The notes beneath the pieces were generated by a model. That model had not been told where the DNA came from. It ran no database searches and was given only the letters and a program-made list of their open reading frames with translations. A DNA stretch of 64,000 nucleotides, taken from positions 1,116,001 through 1,180,000 of the forward strand of contig CP087206.1 in assembly GCA_020912385.1 (NCBI GenBank), in the 5' to 3' direction. The position numbers were made by a program, and so were the translations under genes. Positions 9,985 through 21,420 of this stretch are shown here, one piece after another; position 1 is the first letter of the stretch, and the number at the start of each line of letters is the position of its first letter. This DNA is from Neofusicoccum parvum (Eukaryota; Ascomycota; Dothideomycetes; Botryosphaeriales; Botryosphaeriaceae).

Positions 9985-11958
9985 GGTGGACTAGGATTCC
10001 GAGGGCGCCGCTCGGCTGGCGGTCCAGTGGGAGTGGTGCTCGGCCACGGGCGCTCAGGGAGGGGCACAGGTTACAGGAAGAGACGCAGGCGCACGCGCGA
10101 CGAAGAGGGCGGGAAGAGGGTGCTGTTGTAGGGCGAGGAGGGTTTTGTCAGAGCCATTCGATTCGGTGGAAGGGATCGCCGGTCGGGGCCCGTTCGCGCA
10201 AGGGAGGCAGGCAACCTTGGAATTCTGGGGGGGCGTGGCAGACAGGTTTGGAGGGTTGAGTGTGCGTGGTGGAGAGTCGTGCTCGGAGCGGCGCAGATTA
10301 CTGGACGAGCGCGACGGCAGCGCTCTGCCCTGGCCTGCGCATTGTGCAAAGCTTATGTCAGTCGGCGAGGGACGGCAAAGGGGCCGCGCAGCTCCGGCAG
10401 CAGAAAGAAAAGGGGGCCTTGTGGGCGCTCACCGTATTCCGTTGCTTTATACCACGCCGCGGCGTCGGCGCAGGTGCGCAGGGCGGCGGGCAGCGCCAGG
10501 ACCCCGCGATGCGTCAGGGCGTGAGAATTCCGGGGCGCACCAGGGCCTGTTATCGGCGTGCTTATCGCGAGGGAGCCGCGGCCGCTGCGAGCTGCTGCGA
10601 GCTGCTGCCCGGCAACCGCTGCTCAACCGCGCCGCCCGCCATGTCTATCGCTGCGCAGCCCGTAGCAGCGACGCGGCAGCTGCGCGCGCGTTAGCGGCCT
10701 CGCGCTGCTGCACTGCGCGGATCGATAGCGCGCCATCCGCCAGTCACAAGCCACTCTCGTCGCCACGATGCGGTCCGGCATGCGGTTGGCGAGGACGACG
10801 TGGGAAGCGCAGGTCACCGCGTTCCCCGTCCCTCCAGCCCGCCCGCTCGTCCAAGAAGTCCCCGCTCCAGCCCCTCCCTCGCTGGCGCAGCTGCCCACAG
10901 GAACAAGCAACCTCGCACGCGATCAACTGCTCGAATCGGCGCGCCCTCGGCCATTGGCTCCTCCCGCTGCCTGTGCTACACACGGCGGCCGGCCCCAGGC
11001 AAGCAGCCGTCTGGACAGGGGTTGGCAAGCCCGGCGCGCGCTCATGACGATGGTGGTGGTAGGATGCCCGGCAGCTCGTTGCCAGACGCTGACCACCCAC
11101 CGTTGGAGAACCGCGGCTGCGGACCAGGGTAGACAGGCTGCCTGAAGCGTTGGCCGGGCCATCTCACCGGTCCGCACTGCAGCACGATGCTGTCCGGTTC
11201 GCATCACCCGCGCCACCTCTCCGGCCACTTTGCAAAATCTCTTCAGCCCACCTGGCGCCGCCAAAACATCACTGCGCTCGCAAGCACGACTCGTGTTTTC
11301 AGGGTCCAGCGTCAGACCCCGCCGGCTCGACCAATGCCCGGCCCCTCTGTCCAGCTCGCCGATAAACCTGCATTTGCATACCCGTTCTGGCGTTTCCGAA
11401 CGCTCTCCGGAACCCATCCGCCGCCGCCGAGTGACGTATGGGCCGTTCCGAGCCCTGACGCTGCGCCGAAGTCCCCATATATGCACGCATCAACCCTTGC
11501 AATGCTGAACAATTGTCGACTACGTGGCTCGGCAACGCCGTAGCAACCGCCTCAAAGTGAAACCTGCTGCTCGCGAGATGGATCCAGCGTCTTCTGGGTC
11601 TCGGTGGCTTGTGGCACGGCGGACAACGGCCGGACGAATATGATTCATACAAGAGCCCATGACCTGCCGGATGCATGCGGTTCGAACTCTGGACGAACAC
11701 GAGGAGCCGCACGTTTGTTTCGGAGATGATCTGCTGATCTGTGCCTCGTTCTCCGTTGCGGTGCGTGTCACATGCTCTACTATTGTTAACTAGGGATGCT
11801 AGTTGACGAGGCCATACATCCACAGACTCTTCCCGACGTCGCCTTTCTCGAAGTCCTCCACGTAGCGCAAGACGGTAGGATATAATCACCGCGGAATTCA
11901 GACGCCTCCAACAAGTCGGGTCTGGTGCAGTTAAACTGCCAGCTCATCTTCCAAAACA
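9985..11958. other. Intergenic, GDE1 promoter side; no gene seen
   Basis: About 2 kb of GC-rich DNA between the GDE1 start and a tRNA gene. Frames up to 300 codons are open (for example 10145-11047 on +), but they begin at non-ATG codons, have Arg/Pro/Ser-rich random-looking translations and overlap frames on the other strand, which is usual for GC-rich non-coding DNA. The last 160 nt are duplicated upstream of the second tRNA-Ile gene. Confidence 0.55.
11799..11958 (+). repeat. 5' flank shared with the second tRNA-Ile gene (copy 1)
   Basis: This stretch aligns with the reverse complement of 21421-21553. Shared blocks in order are GCTAGTTRACGAGG, AGTCCTCYACGYAGCG, RATATAAT, GGTCTGGYGCAGTTAAAC and ACAGGTCGC. 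Copy 1 carries roughly 30 nt more between the first two blocks. The blocks keep the same distances to the tRNA start, so the tRNA and its upstream region were duplicated together. Confidence 0.75.
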
Positions 11959-12062
11959 GGTCGCTTAGCTCAGTTGGTTAGAGCGTGGTGCTAATATCAG
12001 CAGTCTTCAAAGAGGACTAAGGGTTAACGCCAAGGTCGCGAGTTCGACCCTCGTAGTGACCA
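11959..12062 (+). tRNA. tRNA-Ile(AAT) with a 30-nt intron
   Basis: Acceptor arm GGTCGCT pairs with AGTGACC, followed by discriminator A at 12062. D arm, anticodon stem TGGTG/CGCCA with loop CTAATAA, and T arm GCGAGTTCGACCCTCGT (B box GTTCGAC) all fold. The anticodon AAT is at 11993-11995. A 30-nt intron (11997-12026) follows position 37, the canonical place for a eukaryotic tRNA intron removed by the tRNA splicing endonuclease. The mature sequence is identical to that of the second copy at 21318-21420. Confidence 0.95.
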
Positions 12063-12072
12063 TATACCTGTC

Positions 12073-12077
12073 TTTTT
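12073..12077 (+). terminator. Pol III terminator T5 of tRNA-Ile copy 1
   Basis: A run of five T residues starts 11 nt after the tRNA 3' end. The trailer CATA..CCTGTCTTTTT resembles the trailer of the other copy. Confidence 0.75.
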
Positions 12078-12964
12078 GCTCTTGTTTTGGCCTTCCAAGA
12101 CCCTTGGAGGAATTCCCGTGTCAAGGAAGCCAGTGAATGAAGGTGGGAGCGGACTTGCTCGCTGTTTTGCTGCAACGGATCGAGTCACGGCCGGCCTCTC
12201 GTGGCTGGTCACAGATTTTTTGGGTGCCAATGAGCCAAATGGTCTTCAGGCTTTTTGATAGAAGCCAAGTACACCCGAATTCGATTGGAGAAGCAGGGTG
12301 TATCTTCTGCCTGTGCTGTCCTACCAGTCATTGGATCGATCTGACATCAAAGAGTATGGTTGGAGTAAGGAGGGGCAAGAAAGAGAAAGGTGGTGAAGAG
12401 CATGATTGATGAGAGCACAAAAGCAAGAAGAGCCGATTGATTGGTCATACGTATCAATTCTAACAGTACTGGGGATCGTGAAGGTAATTCGAGAGCACGG
12501 TTGGGAGTAGGGCAGGGCGTCATAGGGATTGCCAAAGTACATCTTCCTCATGCTTTCCGCATGACCATGCAGTTGCTTTTTCGATCTACTGTGTCAATAG
12601 AGCCTACCGTGTTCACGCCAAGAGATCCGATCAGACGAAAGCTCCTTAGCCCGATATGTGTGGAAGCAAGCACGAGCATCGGCCGATCCGGGACGCCGTG
12701 TTTGCAGTATGTGTCGTCATCGCTTATCACCATTGGGGGGCTGATCGAAAAGGCTTTTTAGTGGAATGTGGAGATCAAAGATAGGGCTGTCAGCTGTGGG
12801 CATGAGCGAGATCCTACAGCGCGATTGGATTTGGTGGGAAAGCGCGGCGAACTCACGTGAGAGCGCGCTTGGACAGCGGGGCGACGCGTCTTGGACCACG
12901 ACTCGCCTCTCCAACACCAACGACACCGCTCGCTCGCTCGCTCGCTCAACACCAACAATGGACC
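12078..12964. other. Intergenic, promoter and leader of the AT-hook/UBA gene
   Basis: Nearly 0.9 kb without a supported gene. Just before the next start codon is a perfect five-copy GCTC microsatellite (12928-12947). An ATG at 12958 in another frame opens an 11-codon upstream ORF that overlaps the main start at 12965. Confidence 0.55.
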
Positions 12965-15449
12965 ATGGTGCGCAACATAATCGAGGACTCTGACGATGAG
13001 GGTGACTTTGGTGCCTTGTCACCTATCGTCAGCCGAGCCGCCTCCCCAACAGATGTCCACTCGCCCAACGACCAGGCGTCGACGCGTACGCAAAAGTCCG
13101 TGCCCGGCACAAGCTCGACAGGTCTGCTTCATGTTTGTCCAGAGACGTAGGCTACAAGCTGATGCTGAGCAGACAGGCTACGTCGCGACATTGCTGCTGC
13201 CCATAGGGACGTCATAGAGAAGTCGGCCCTACCTAACGGAACTGTCAATAGCTTGGACAGCTCTGATCGCTGGAGTTCTCCGGTAACTTCTCGGAAACGC
13301 AAGTCCGCTGTCTCAAGCCTAGAGCCCCGCGAAATACCATCGAAGAAGACCGACCGGAAGAAGACATCGAGGACTTATGGTCAGCCGGATCGAAGAAATC
13401 GTGACCTTCTCGATGAGGACAATGGCGCGTTCGAGGCCATGAGAAGGGAAGAGGAGCATATTGGGGGGTTCACTGGCTCTACCGGTCAATGGGGCGGGAA
13501 AGAGCCGCCATTGCAGACTCGAGCGAATGGGTACCTGGTGGGGGATAATCAGACCCATCTCCCGGGTTCATTGCAAGACGATTTCGCGCAACACGAACCA
13601 GCAGTCATGTTTCCTACGATGATGTCGAGCACTGTTCCAGACGCTACTATTACCCAACAGCGGCTCCTGGAGGCCGCTCGCGCCGAATTCCATCAGGACC
13701 ACCGTATGAGTCCTTCTGGCTTCACAGCGAAGATAATTGAGAACCCTTCCGTTTCCTGGTCCGAATATCTCGAGAGCACTGAGGTGAGACGCTTTAGACC
13801 TGCCACATAGCTGAACCCAAATCCCGATGGTTTCTGACCGATCGCAGAAGGCAATGGAATCCAGCCAGAACGGCTCCGCGAAGTCCGAACAGCCGCCTCA
13901 CTCTCAGAAAAGCGTCGCACGGAGCCCGTCAGTCAAGCATCAGACATCACAGACAGAGATTCTCATACCTCCGTACAATGGCCGAACAGGCTCCCCTGCG
14001 TCTTTCGGGACAAGAAAAGCTTCTCAACGGTCAAAAACAACAATACACCGCCGGTTGTCTCAATCCAGTCACGACGAGCTTGGTCTTGAGACATCTCCGG
14101 CGACGGCATCTTCTCAACGGAAGAAAACGTCTCCGGATCAGGTTGCCATGACTAGTACCCAAAAGGCAATTGACGAGTCTGTCAAAGAGTCCATTCGTGC
14201 AGTCCGCGCCTCCAGAGCTACAAGAGTGAAAAATGATGACGGCAGCGAAACTTTGACCAGTGACGACTTTGACATCGGCCTTCCAAAGGAGAGATACGTT
14301 CCGAAGCCTAGCCGTTCAAGGTCAGCTCGTTCCACCGTCGAAGAGCCTAACTACTCGGTAAGGCCAGAGAAAACAGCCAAAGAGAATGCGGTGCGTCGTA
14401 AGACGTCCGAGACCTCAACTTCTGTACGCCGGAAGCAACCTAAGAAAGAAAAGGCGAACGAAGTAATCCCCATGGGCTTCGACCTTAACACAGCTGGCGA
14501 GACCTTGAGGCAGCATGGCAACAACTTGGAAAGCGCTGTGGAGTCGCTATTGGAAGATGCAAGCAACGAAGCGAATGTGGTTGAGAATGGGGCGATGGAT
14601 GGCCAGTCTCAGGCTGATCGGCCGCAAGCGGAAAAGGCCGCCATGGCAGCAGACATGTTACTGCCTCCAACTGAGGCGATACAGACCATCACACCAGACC
14701 GAGCCAAGCGCAAAAGAGGAAGGCCGCCGAAGAATCGCCATCAAGAAGGTGCCGGTAATACGATTGTGATGGAACAGCGACCAACATCGATCGATGAAGC
14801 TCAATACTCCCAAGCCGACAGCATAGACGAGCTGCAGCAAGTCATGCCACTGGTGAATCATTCTGCATGCTCTGAGCAAGATGTCGCTCAAGAGGAACAG
14901 CTTCTGCATGACCCAGGCTTCGAGGAAGACACTACTCGCGCCAGGCTTCCGTCGCCAATTGTCCGGCCCACCCCAACGAACTCGGCACGGCCAGCGTTTG
15001 TAGACGAGGTGCAGCACGTCGAAGAACCCAAGCCAAAGAAGAGAGGTCGTGGACGGCCGCGGGCCACGCAGAAACTTCAAGAGACAGCCGCAATAAACGT
15101 GGACGAATCACGAGTACCTATGGAAAATCCTCCGCACGAGGAAAACGAGAATTCTCAGGAGACCCAACCAAATACGAACATAGGGGATGGCAAGTCGGAT
15201 GACAACCACAAAGTAGCGCAGAGAGGGGAAGAAGCGATACTTGGCGCGTCATCTAATGCAGCAACCGCTCTTGGCTCAAGATCATCAGAACAGCCGAGTG
15301 AGAAACACGGAGTGGAGACGGACCAGAAGGCTGCAGCAAAAGTTGGGCCCGCGCAGCCGTCGCCACTTGGGCAGGGCAAGGTCCCGGTCCGGGTTGGATT
15401 GAGCCGAAGAGCGAGAATCGCACCTCTGTTGAAGATTGTCAAAAAGTGA
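12965..15449 (+). CDS. AT-hook and UBA-like nuclear protein, function unknown
   Basis: Preferred model: exons 12965-13121, 13173-13783 and 13848-15449, 789 residues. The first donor is uncertain: GTACGC at 13086 would also keep the frame and shorten exon 1 by 36 nt. Exon 1 begins MVRNIIEDSDDEGDFG. Two AT-hook cores are visible, RGRPPK (about 546) and RGRGRPR (about 656), so minor-groove DNA binding is likely. Residues about 462-495 (IPMGFDLNTAGETLRQHG, then NNLESAVESLLED) look like a UBA ubiquitin-binding fold with its MGF motif. The very C terminus, RVGLSRRARIAPLLKIVKK, is basic and looks like a conserved terminal motif. Much of the rest is charged and disordered. I cannot name an orthologue. 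A chromatin role coupled to ubiquitin is an inference from the two motif types. Confidence 0.75.
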
Positions 15450-17786
15450 GGCATGAGGTTAGGTACGTGTAGCACAGCGTGACAGGGGCATTGTTTTCTT
15501 TTGCAAGAGGTTCCACAAGGCTGAAATAACGGCATCAACGTGGGAGCCCAGCTATGCGGTGCAGCGATGGCTGGCCGTAAGGCGTTCGGAGGCTGGCTGT
15601 GAGCCGCTCGGAAGATTTCGCTCGACTGCAGATATACCCCTTGACATGGTCAACATGAAATTCCTCGACTGCGCCTATTTGTGGGCCTCCCGACGTGAAT
15701 ATTGAATGGGAGGGTTTCTGGTCAAGAGGATTTCGTTTACATGCTACAGCACACAGTGCGCATGAATACGACGCATTATTGGACAAAGAAACCCCGAGAC
15801 ATCCGACGCGCGGCGCATGCAAGTCAACAATGACTGCTAGCCAAAAAAGCAAGATTGACTCGACGCGTGAGAAGCTTCTTTCCTGGCCACTCTCTCTACA
15901 GACTGCCGCTGGAGGAGCACAGGACGTCATGTGCTGGCAGCAATGTAACGTCGCTTGCAGCGGCCCTGCTCATGAAGCGAGAACGAAGCGAGATGCAGCT
16001 ATACAGTTCGGACACCTATAGCTTCGCCCGAGGGGACGAAAACATTAAGTCCGAGTCAGAGCACGTGTGTGGGTGCGGCGAGTCTAACATGGACCAGGGC
16101 CAGCAAATTGGACGAGCTCCCGGGGCGCGTATTCGTAAGCACCCTGTCAAAACGGCTCGACGCAGCGAATTGAGTTGCTGCGAGCGCGCGCGAGCACTGT
16201 TTCCGCTGCCGTGGATCCTCTGCTCGTCATAGGGGGGTGCCGACGGGATGCTTAGGTTTATGCATCATTCGTCGGGCGGGTGGGCCTTAGCTGCCGCGGC
16301 GAAAGGGGAAACAGCGGCCGCGGAGTTAATAATAGTGGGCCGGGTGGGAATAATACTTACTGGCTTACATCAAGTGATTCCCGCTATTGTTTCACCACGT
16401 GGAAGTGTAATCGGACTTGACGTCGTCCGCTTGTTGGGAGCGTTCGGCTGTGGCTGGCCTCTTTGCGGACGTCACGAACTGAAGAGCAGCCGGGAGGATT
16501 CGGTGGGGGGAGGATTCGGCGGGGGAGCTGCGGCGGATTCGCGGTGGCGGCAGGCTGCGGGCCCGCCAAGCGATGCCGGATGGCCAGAGTTTTCTCTCGG
16601 CGTTTCGTGCATGGGGCAGGTCGTCCTTTGATGTTTTCTGCAGCGGTCAGCAGAGCCAGACTAGCGGCGGGGGCGTGCGGCGAGGGCAGCACGGCAGCGG
16701 CAGCGGCAGCGGCAGGCAGAGGGGAGCACGGCAGCGGCAGTGGCAGCGGGCAGCGTCGAGGCGCTGCGTTGGCGCGCTGCGAAAGCGAGGCCGATCCATC
16801 TCAGATCGCTCGGGGTGGAGCGACTTGACACGGCGGATCTGCTGGAGCAGAGCTGGAGAAGGCGGCAGAGCGGCATGCGGGCCAGGCACCGGCCGGTGCG
16901 GATAAAAATAGAGGGATTGCAGGAACGCGCTCGGCAGCGATCAGGGAGACGAGCACGAGAATCGCGAAACGAGCGAGCCGGCAAGCTTCCAAGCTTCCAA
17001 GCTTCGGCGGCGCTACGACCGCGACCACGCACGCAGGCCAGCGCCCGCGCCAATCTCCACCGCCCGCCGGCCGCCAGTGAGCCTCACGCCGCCGTCTGCC
17101 GCGAGAGCCACAGCATCCGTGGGCGCTGACGCTGCGTCGGAGGCGGTCGCACGCTGGGGCGGTCGTATATGCAGCGCACCCCGGCGCGGGCGGCTTGGCC
17201 GGGATGGGCCTGACCAGCTGCGTTTGCTGCTGAGCGGCACACTTTTGGCGCAGTCGCTGTTTCAACGAAAGAAGAAGCCCAGCAGCGGCGACGCGCGCGG
17301 CCATGCGCCATCGGGCAAGGCCTGTCGGCTCGCGCACAGCACACCCTGTGCAAATCCAGCTCGTTCAAGCGCTGCGCCGCCCAAAGCGGCAACGCCAGCG
17401 AGCGCGACAGCGGGTATCTCCACGCCAGACACCACCACGGCTGGCCGTCCTCGAACCGCGACCCCGGCCCCTGCGCCGCCGCTGCTTTAGGGCCTTGGGC
17501 CGCCTGCATGGATGATGGCGGTGCCTCACTCTCGCCGGCCTTGGCCTCCAGCGCCCGCCGTCTCTGCCTGCCCAGCTTCGTATTAAATATATCAACACCG
17601 CGGCGCGCTGCTGTCCCTCGTTCTGCAACCTGTCGCTACGTATAGGCCCGTCCCTCGTTTTCCCTTCAGCTTGGCGTGTAGATCTCCACGCGCGCGCTTC
17701 AGTCACTCGCTTTTCTTCGACGCCTGCATTGCTATACCTACACCTTTGTTTGACACACCGGATTGACTCCTCCTCTCCTCACCGAA
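15450..17786. other. Intergenic, upstream of chitin deacetylase; no gene seen
   Basis: About 2.3 kb. It has GC-rich simple repeats (GCAGCG-type near 16690-16750) and three tandem copies of an 8-bp AAGCTTCC unit (16983-17006). An AT-rich TATTAAATATAT stretch near 17580-17592, about 200 nt before the ATG, is a plausible TATA region. Open frames here lack start context, splice structure and recognisable motifs. Confidence 0.55.
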
Positions 17787-19912
17787 ATGCGCTTCTCTTC
17801 GCTGATCGCAACCAGCGCGGCTGCCGCCGTCGCCTCTGCCCACGGCAATGGTCCAGAGGGCGTGCCCAGGCTCTTTGGCCGCAACGCCATTGCCGACCTG
17901 AAGGCCAGGAACGTCTTTGCTTCCCTGCCCGAGGTCTCCCACGAGCACGTCGAGCGTGCTGAGCCTCCCGCCAAACGCCAGGATGTCGGTGGCACCAATG
18001 GCCAGTGTGGCCCCAGCTACGGCTCCTGCAACGCCGGCTACTGCTGCTCCGCTGCTGTAAGCTGCACCCCATCTCAACCCGTGATCTTCTCCTCTGACCA
18101 GCCCTCAGGGATGGTGCGGTACTGGCACCGACTACTGTGCCTCCCCGGACTGCTTGTTCAACTACGGCCCGGCTTGCGACGCCAACAAGACCCCCGCTGG
18201 AACTAACACTTCCACTGTTGCCCGTGACCTCAAGGGCTCCGTGGCCTACGGTGGTGCTGGCATTTACGACTGCGTGGTCAACGGCCAGGTTGCTCTGACC
18301 TACGATGACGGCCCGTACATCTACACGGACGGCATGCTCGATGTCCTGAAGAAGTACAACGCCAAGGCCACCTTCTTCATCACCGGCAACAACAACGGCA
18401 AGGGCGAGATCGACAACGCCGCCAACGGCTGGGACACCGTCATCAAGAGGATGTACTCCGAGGGCCACCAGATCGCCAGCCACACCTGGAGTCACCAGGA
18501 CCTGAGCGCCATCACTTCGGCTCAGCGCAAGGACCAGATGTGGAAGAACGAGATGGCCCTGAGGAACATTCTCGGCTTCTTCCCCACCTACATGCGTCCC
18601 CCGTACTCGTCTTGCACTGCCGAGTCCGGTTGCGAGAGCGACCTGAAGGAGTTGGGATACCACATCACCTACTTCGACCTCGACACCGACGACTACGACA
18701 ACACTACGCCCGACAAGATCCAGAACGCGAAGGACAACTTCTCCAAGGCTCTCGCCGGCAAGGCCGCTGCCAGCAATGACTTCCTCGCCATCGCTCACGA
18801 CATTCACCAGCAGACGGCTCAGAACCTGACCGAGTTCATGCTCCAGACCCTTCAGAGTGCCGGTTACACGGCCGTCACCGTCGGCGAGTGCCTTGGTGAT
18901 GCCGAGGCCAACTGGTACCGCACTTCCAGCGGCAGTGTTTTCACCTCGACTGCTGCTGGCACTTCTACCACGGCCACCGCCACCTCGACTTCGTCTGCAC
19001 CCACTGCCACAGCTACCAAGATCTCGACCGACGCTCAGTGCGGTGGCACTACTGGCCAGACCTGCAAGGGCTCGACTTTCGGCGACTGCTGCTCAACCTC
19101 CGGCTGGTGGTAAGTGATTCGAGACCACGAGCCTGCCAGTAAGCTAACTATCATCGCAGTGGCTCGACTGATGCGTACTGCGGCGCTGGTTGCCAATCCG
19201 CTTTCGGAACTTGCACGTCTACCACGGGCAAAGTAAGCTCAGTTTCTACTGTCTCTACTAGATCTTCCTCCGTTTCCTCTTCTTCCAACCCCGCTGGATC
19301 CTCTTCCCCCACTGTTCCCAAGTCTTCCTCCCTTACCTCCACAAGTACAACGTCGCCAACCGGTGCCACTAAAAAGGTCTCCACGGATGGAACTTGCGGT
19401 GGAACCACTGGTTTCACCTGCCAAGGTTCTACTTTCGGCAACTGCTGCTCCTCTGCTGGCTGGTGGTAAGTCTCCAAACTCCAATGATCCTACTTGAACA
19501 GACACTAATCTGGAATTGCAGCGGTTCTACTACCGACTACTGCGGCACTGGATGCAACTCGGCCTTTGGCACCTGCGGCACTTCCCAAGTAACTACCACG
19601 GCCGCAACTACAGGGGCTACTGCCGGAGGATCGACGCTGACAAGCTCGACAGTAAGAGTATCGTCCGCACCTTCTAGCATTGCAACCTCCTCGACTGTGA
19701 AGACCTCGAGCACCTCGACCGCTTCCGCTACGAACCCGACATCCACGTCCAAGGTCAGCTCTGCCGGCCTGTGCGGCTCCAAGAACGGCGGCCAGACCTG
19801 CGCTGGCTCCAAGTTCGGCCAGTGCTGCAGCATGTGGGGCTTCTGCGGCAGCTCCGTCATGTCCTGCAGCATCGGCTGCCAGAAGGGCTTCGGGACTGGA
19901 TGTTACTTCTAA
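17787..19912 (+). CDS. Secreted chitin deacetylase with four CBM18 modules
   Basis: Four exons, 17787-18056, 18109-19109, 19160-19465 and 19522-19912, give 655 residues. It deacetylates chitin to chitosan at the cell surface. Order: signal peptide (about 1-19), dibasic KR at 63-64 (possible Kex2 site), CBM18 (C74-C105), NodB deacetylase domain, then three CBM18 modules (about 399-440, 500-542, 613-655) joined by Ser/Thr-rich linkers likely to be O-glycosylated. All NodB motifs are intact: TYDDGP (154-159), HTWSH (215-219), RPPY (253-256), DLDTDDY (280-286) and IAHDIH (318-323). Fungi use such enzymes for wall remodelling and, in pathogens, to hide chitin from plant receptors; which applies here is not shown. 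Introns 2 and 3 interrupt two CBM18 modules at exactly the same codon. Confidence 0.95.
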
Positions 19913-21303
19913 AGTAATGTTGAACTTTCTTAATATCTCAAAAGGATGTAAAAAAAGAAAGGCGGTCAAGAAAATGGGACGAATCTAAAAAAACGAAGGA
20001 AAGGAATACGGGAAATCTTTCTTCTTGATTATACTCTTTTCTCTCTCTCTCTCTTTGGAAAGAGGAGATGACAACGCTTTTTGCATAAAGCAATTGCTTT
20101 TATTGTTTTTTAATCTTTAATCTCTCGACGCCGAACTTTGGTATACAGACTTGTGCTACCGTGTTGGCTAGAGGAGTATATATCACGAAGAAAGTCATAT
20201 ACACACATACTTTCTTGTTCTCGTTAAGCTATCGGGTGCTATGCTGACACAAACGCTCCTTACATTGTCGCGTGTATATTTCCCCACCGATTCCTCTTAC
20301 GGGCCGGATTATGTGCTCCGTCTCTCAAGCTTGACCACCGCTATAGACGTAGTACTGCATGAAAAGAAGATTTTATGTGTTTGAAAATATGGAAATCTCA
20401 ATCTTCTCGAATCTCTTCATCGCCCCAAAAATAGATGCTGTATCTTACCCTGAAACGGCTGGGGTCGACTATTTGGATTTGGCCGTGGATGCATTAGTGG
20501 ACGACCACGAAAACGTGCCTCCCTATTCAGCCTGCTCCTAGCCTCGCAGTATCGCGGCCTCACCATCATACCTCGGAAGAAAACCAAGGGCTCCGTACGG
20601 CCAGCCTCCACGTTTCAGCTCGACAGCCATCTAAGCCTTCCTTCCCTTTCACCCACACCACGGGCGTTTTGAAATACGGCTCATCCACATGCATTGGCGT
20701 AATCTCGTTTTATTGCCCACTGATCGAGCAGCATCTATCTATAGGTATAATGGTTCCAACCGAGACACTCACAAGGACTCCGGTCAGGTCTGATTCCGAG
20801 GTGTTGTCTTCCTTCACGAAGGTTTCGTGTTGAGCTGTTGGCATGTTGGCTCAGCTCATCACTTCGTTGCCACGTCGAGAAGTTACACGGTTTGCGGATT
20901 CCTCACTGGTGCGTGGACTTCTCAGGCGTGCAATCTTGCTCCGTCCAGTCCATTGCGCCCTCCGGGATTATCTCAACACGCAGCCAGATTGCACCGTCGC
21001 CCCCTAAAACATCGTGCACGTCACCAACCATGTCCGCAGCTGAAGCATCCACCTGATCAGCCGCACTCATCCACTGTCCAATCCAAACGAATTATTCGAC
21101 CCCCCATACGCAGTGCCACCGTCTCGCTTCTCGATCCTTATGCCGTGGTCGATCGAGATTTTCCCACTACCCGTCTTAGTCTTGTCAACACCCAGTCACC
21201 CACATACCGCCCCTCAGTCCCGCACCAGTCCCTTCCTCATGCCAACCCGCCAAAAATAGTCCCCGAACCCCTTCCCTAGTCCTCTGCAGTCGCTAAGAAG
21301 TGC
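19913..21303. other. Intergenic, 3' side of chitin deacetylase; no gene seen
   Basis: About 1.4 kb. It begins with an AT-richer 3' UTR containing a CT microsatellite (about 20039-20056). A 150-codon frame at 20827-21279 (+) has no recognisable motif, no good splice context and a Pro/Ser/His-rich composition, so it is not called. Confidence 0.55.
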
Positions 21304-21309
21304 AAAAAA
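21304..21309 (-). terminator. Pol III terminator T6 of tRNA-Ile copy 2
   Basis: Six A residues on the plus strand, read as T6 on the minus strand, lie 8 nt beyond the tRNA 3' end at 21318. The trailer ACCTGTCTTTTTT matches that of copy 1. Confidence 0.75.
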
Positions 21310-21317
21310 GACAGGTA

Positions 21318-21420
21318 TGGTCACTACGAGGGTCGAACTCGCGACCTTGGCGTTAACTCTTGGTCCTCAAGAGGATTGCTGATATTAGCACCACGCTCTA
21401 ACCAACTGAGCTAAGCGACC
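21318..21420 (-). tRNA. tRNA-Ile(AAT) with a 29-nt intron
   Basis: Second isoleucine tRNA, opposite in orientation to the copy at 11959. The mature sequence is identical: acceptor GGTCGCT/AGTGACC, loop CTAATAA, anticodon AAT at 21384-21386. The intron occupies 21354-21382. It differs from the first copy's intron by one deletion and several substitutions, so the intron has drifted while the mature tRNA stayed fixed. Confidence 0.95.

Noticed and set aside
10145..11047. 300-codon plus-strand frame upstream of GDE1
   Set aside because: Starts at a non-ATG codon, composition like translated GC-rich noise, overlaps frames on the other strand, no splice structure.
11679..11692. GCGGTTCGAACTCTGG, resembling a tRNA B box
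   Set aside because: No A box at the right distance and no cloverleaf; part of ordinary intergenic sequence.
17779..18807. 342-codon minus-strand frame antisense to chitin deacetylase
   Set aside because: Val/Gly-rich shadow of the NodB coding frame; the sense frame has all catalytic motifs.
20827..21279. 150-codon plus-strand frame beside tRNA-Ile copy 2
   Set aside because: Low-complexity Pro/His/Ser composition, no signal peptide, no motif and no supporting introns.
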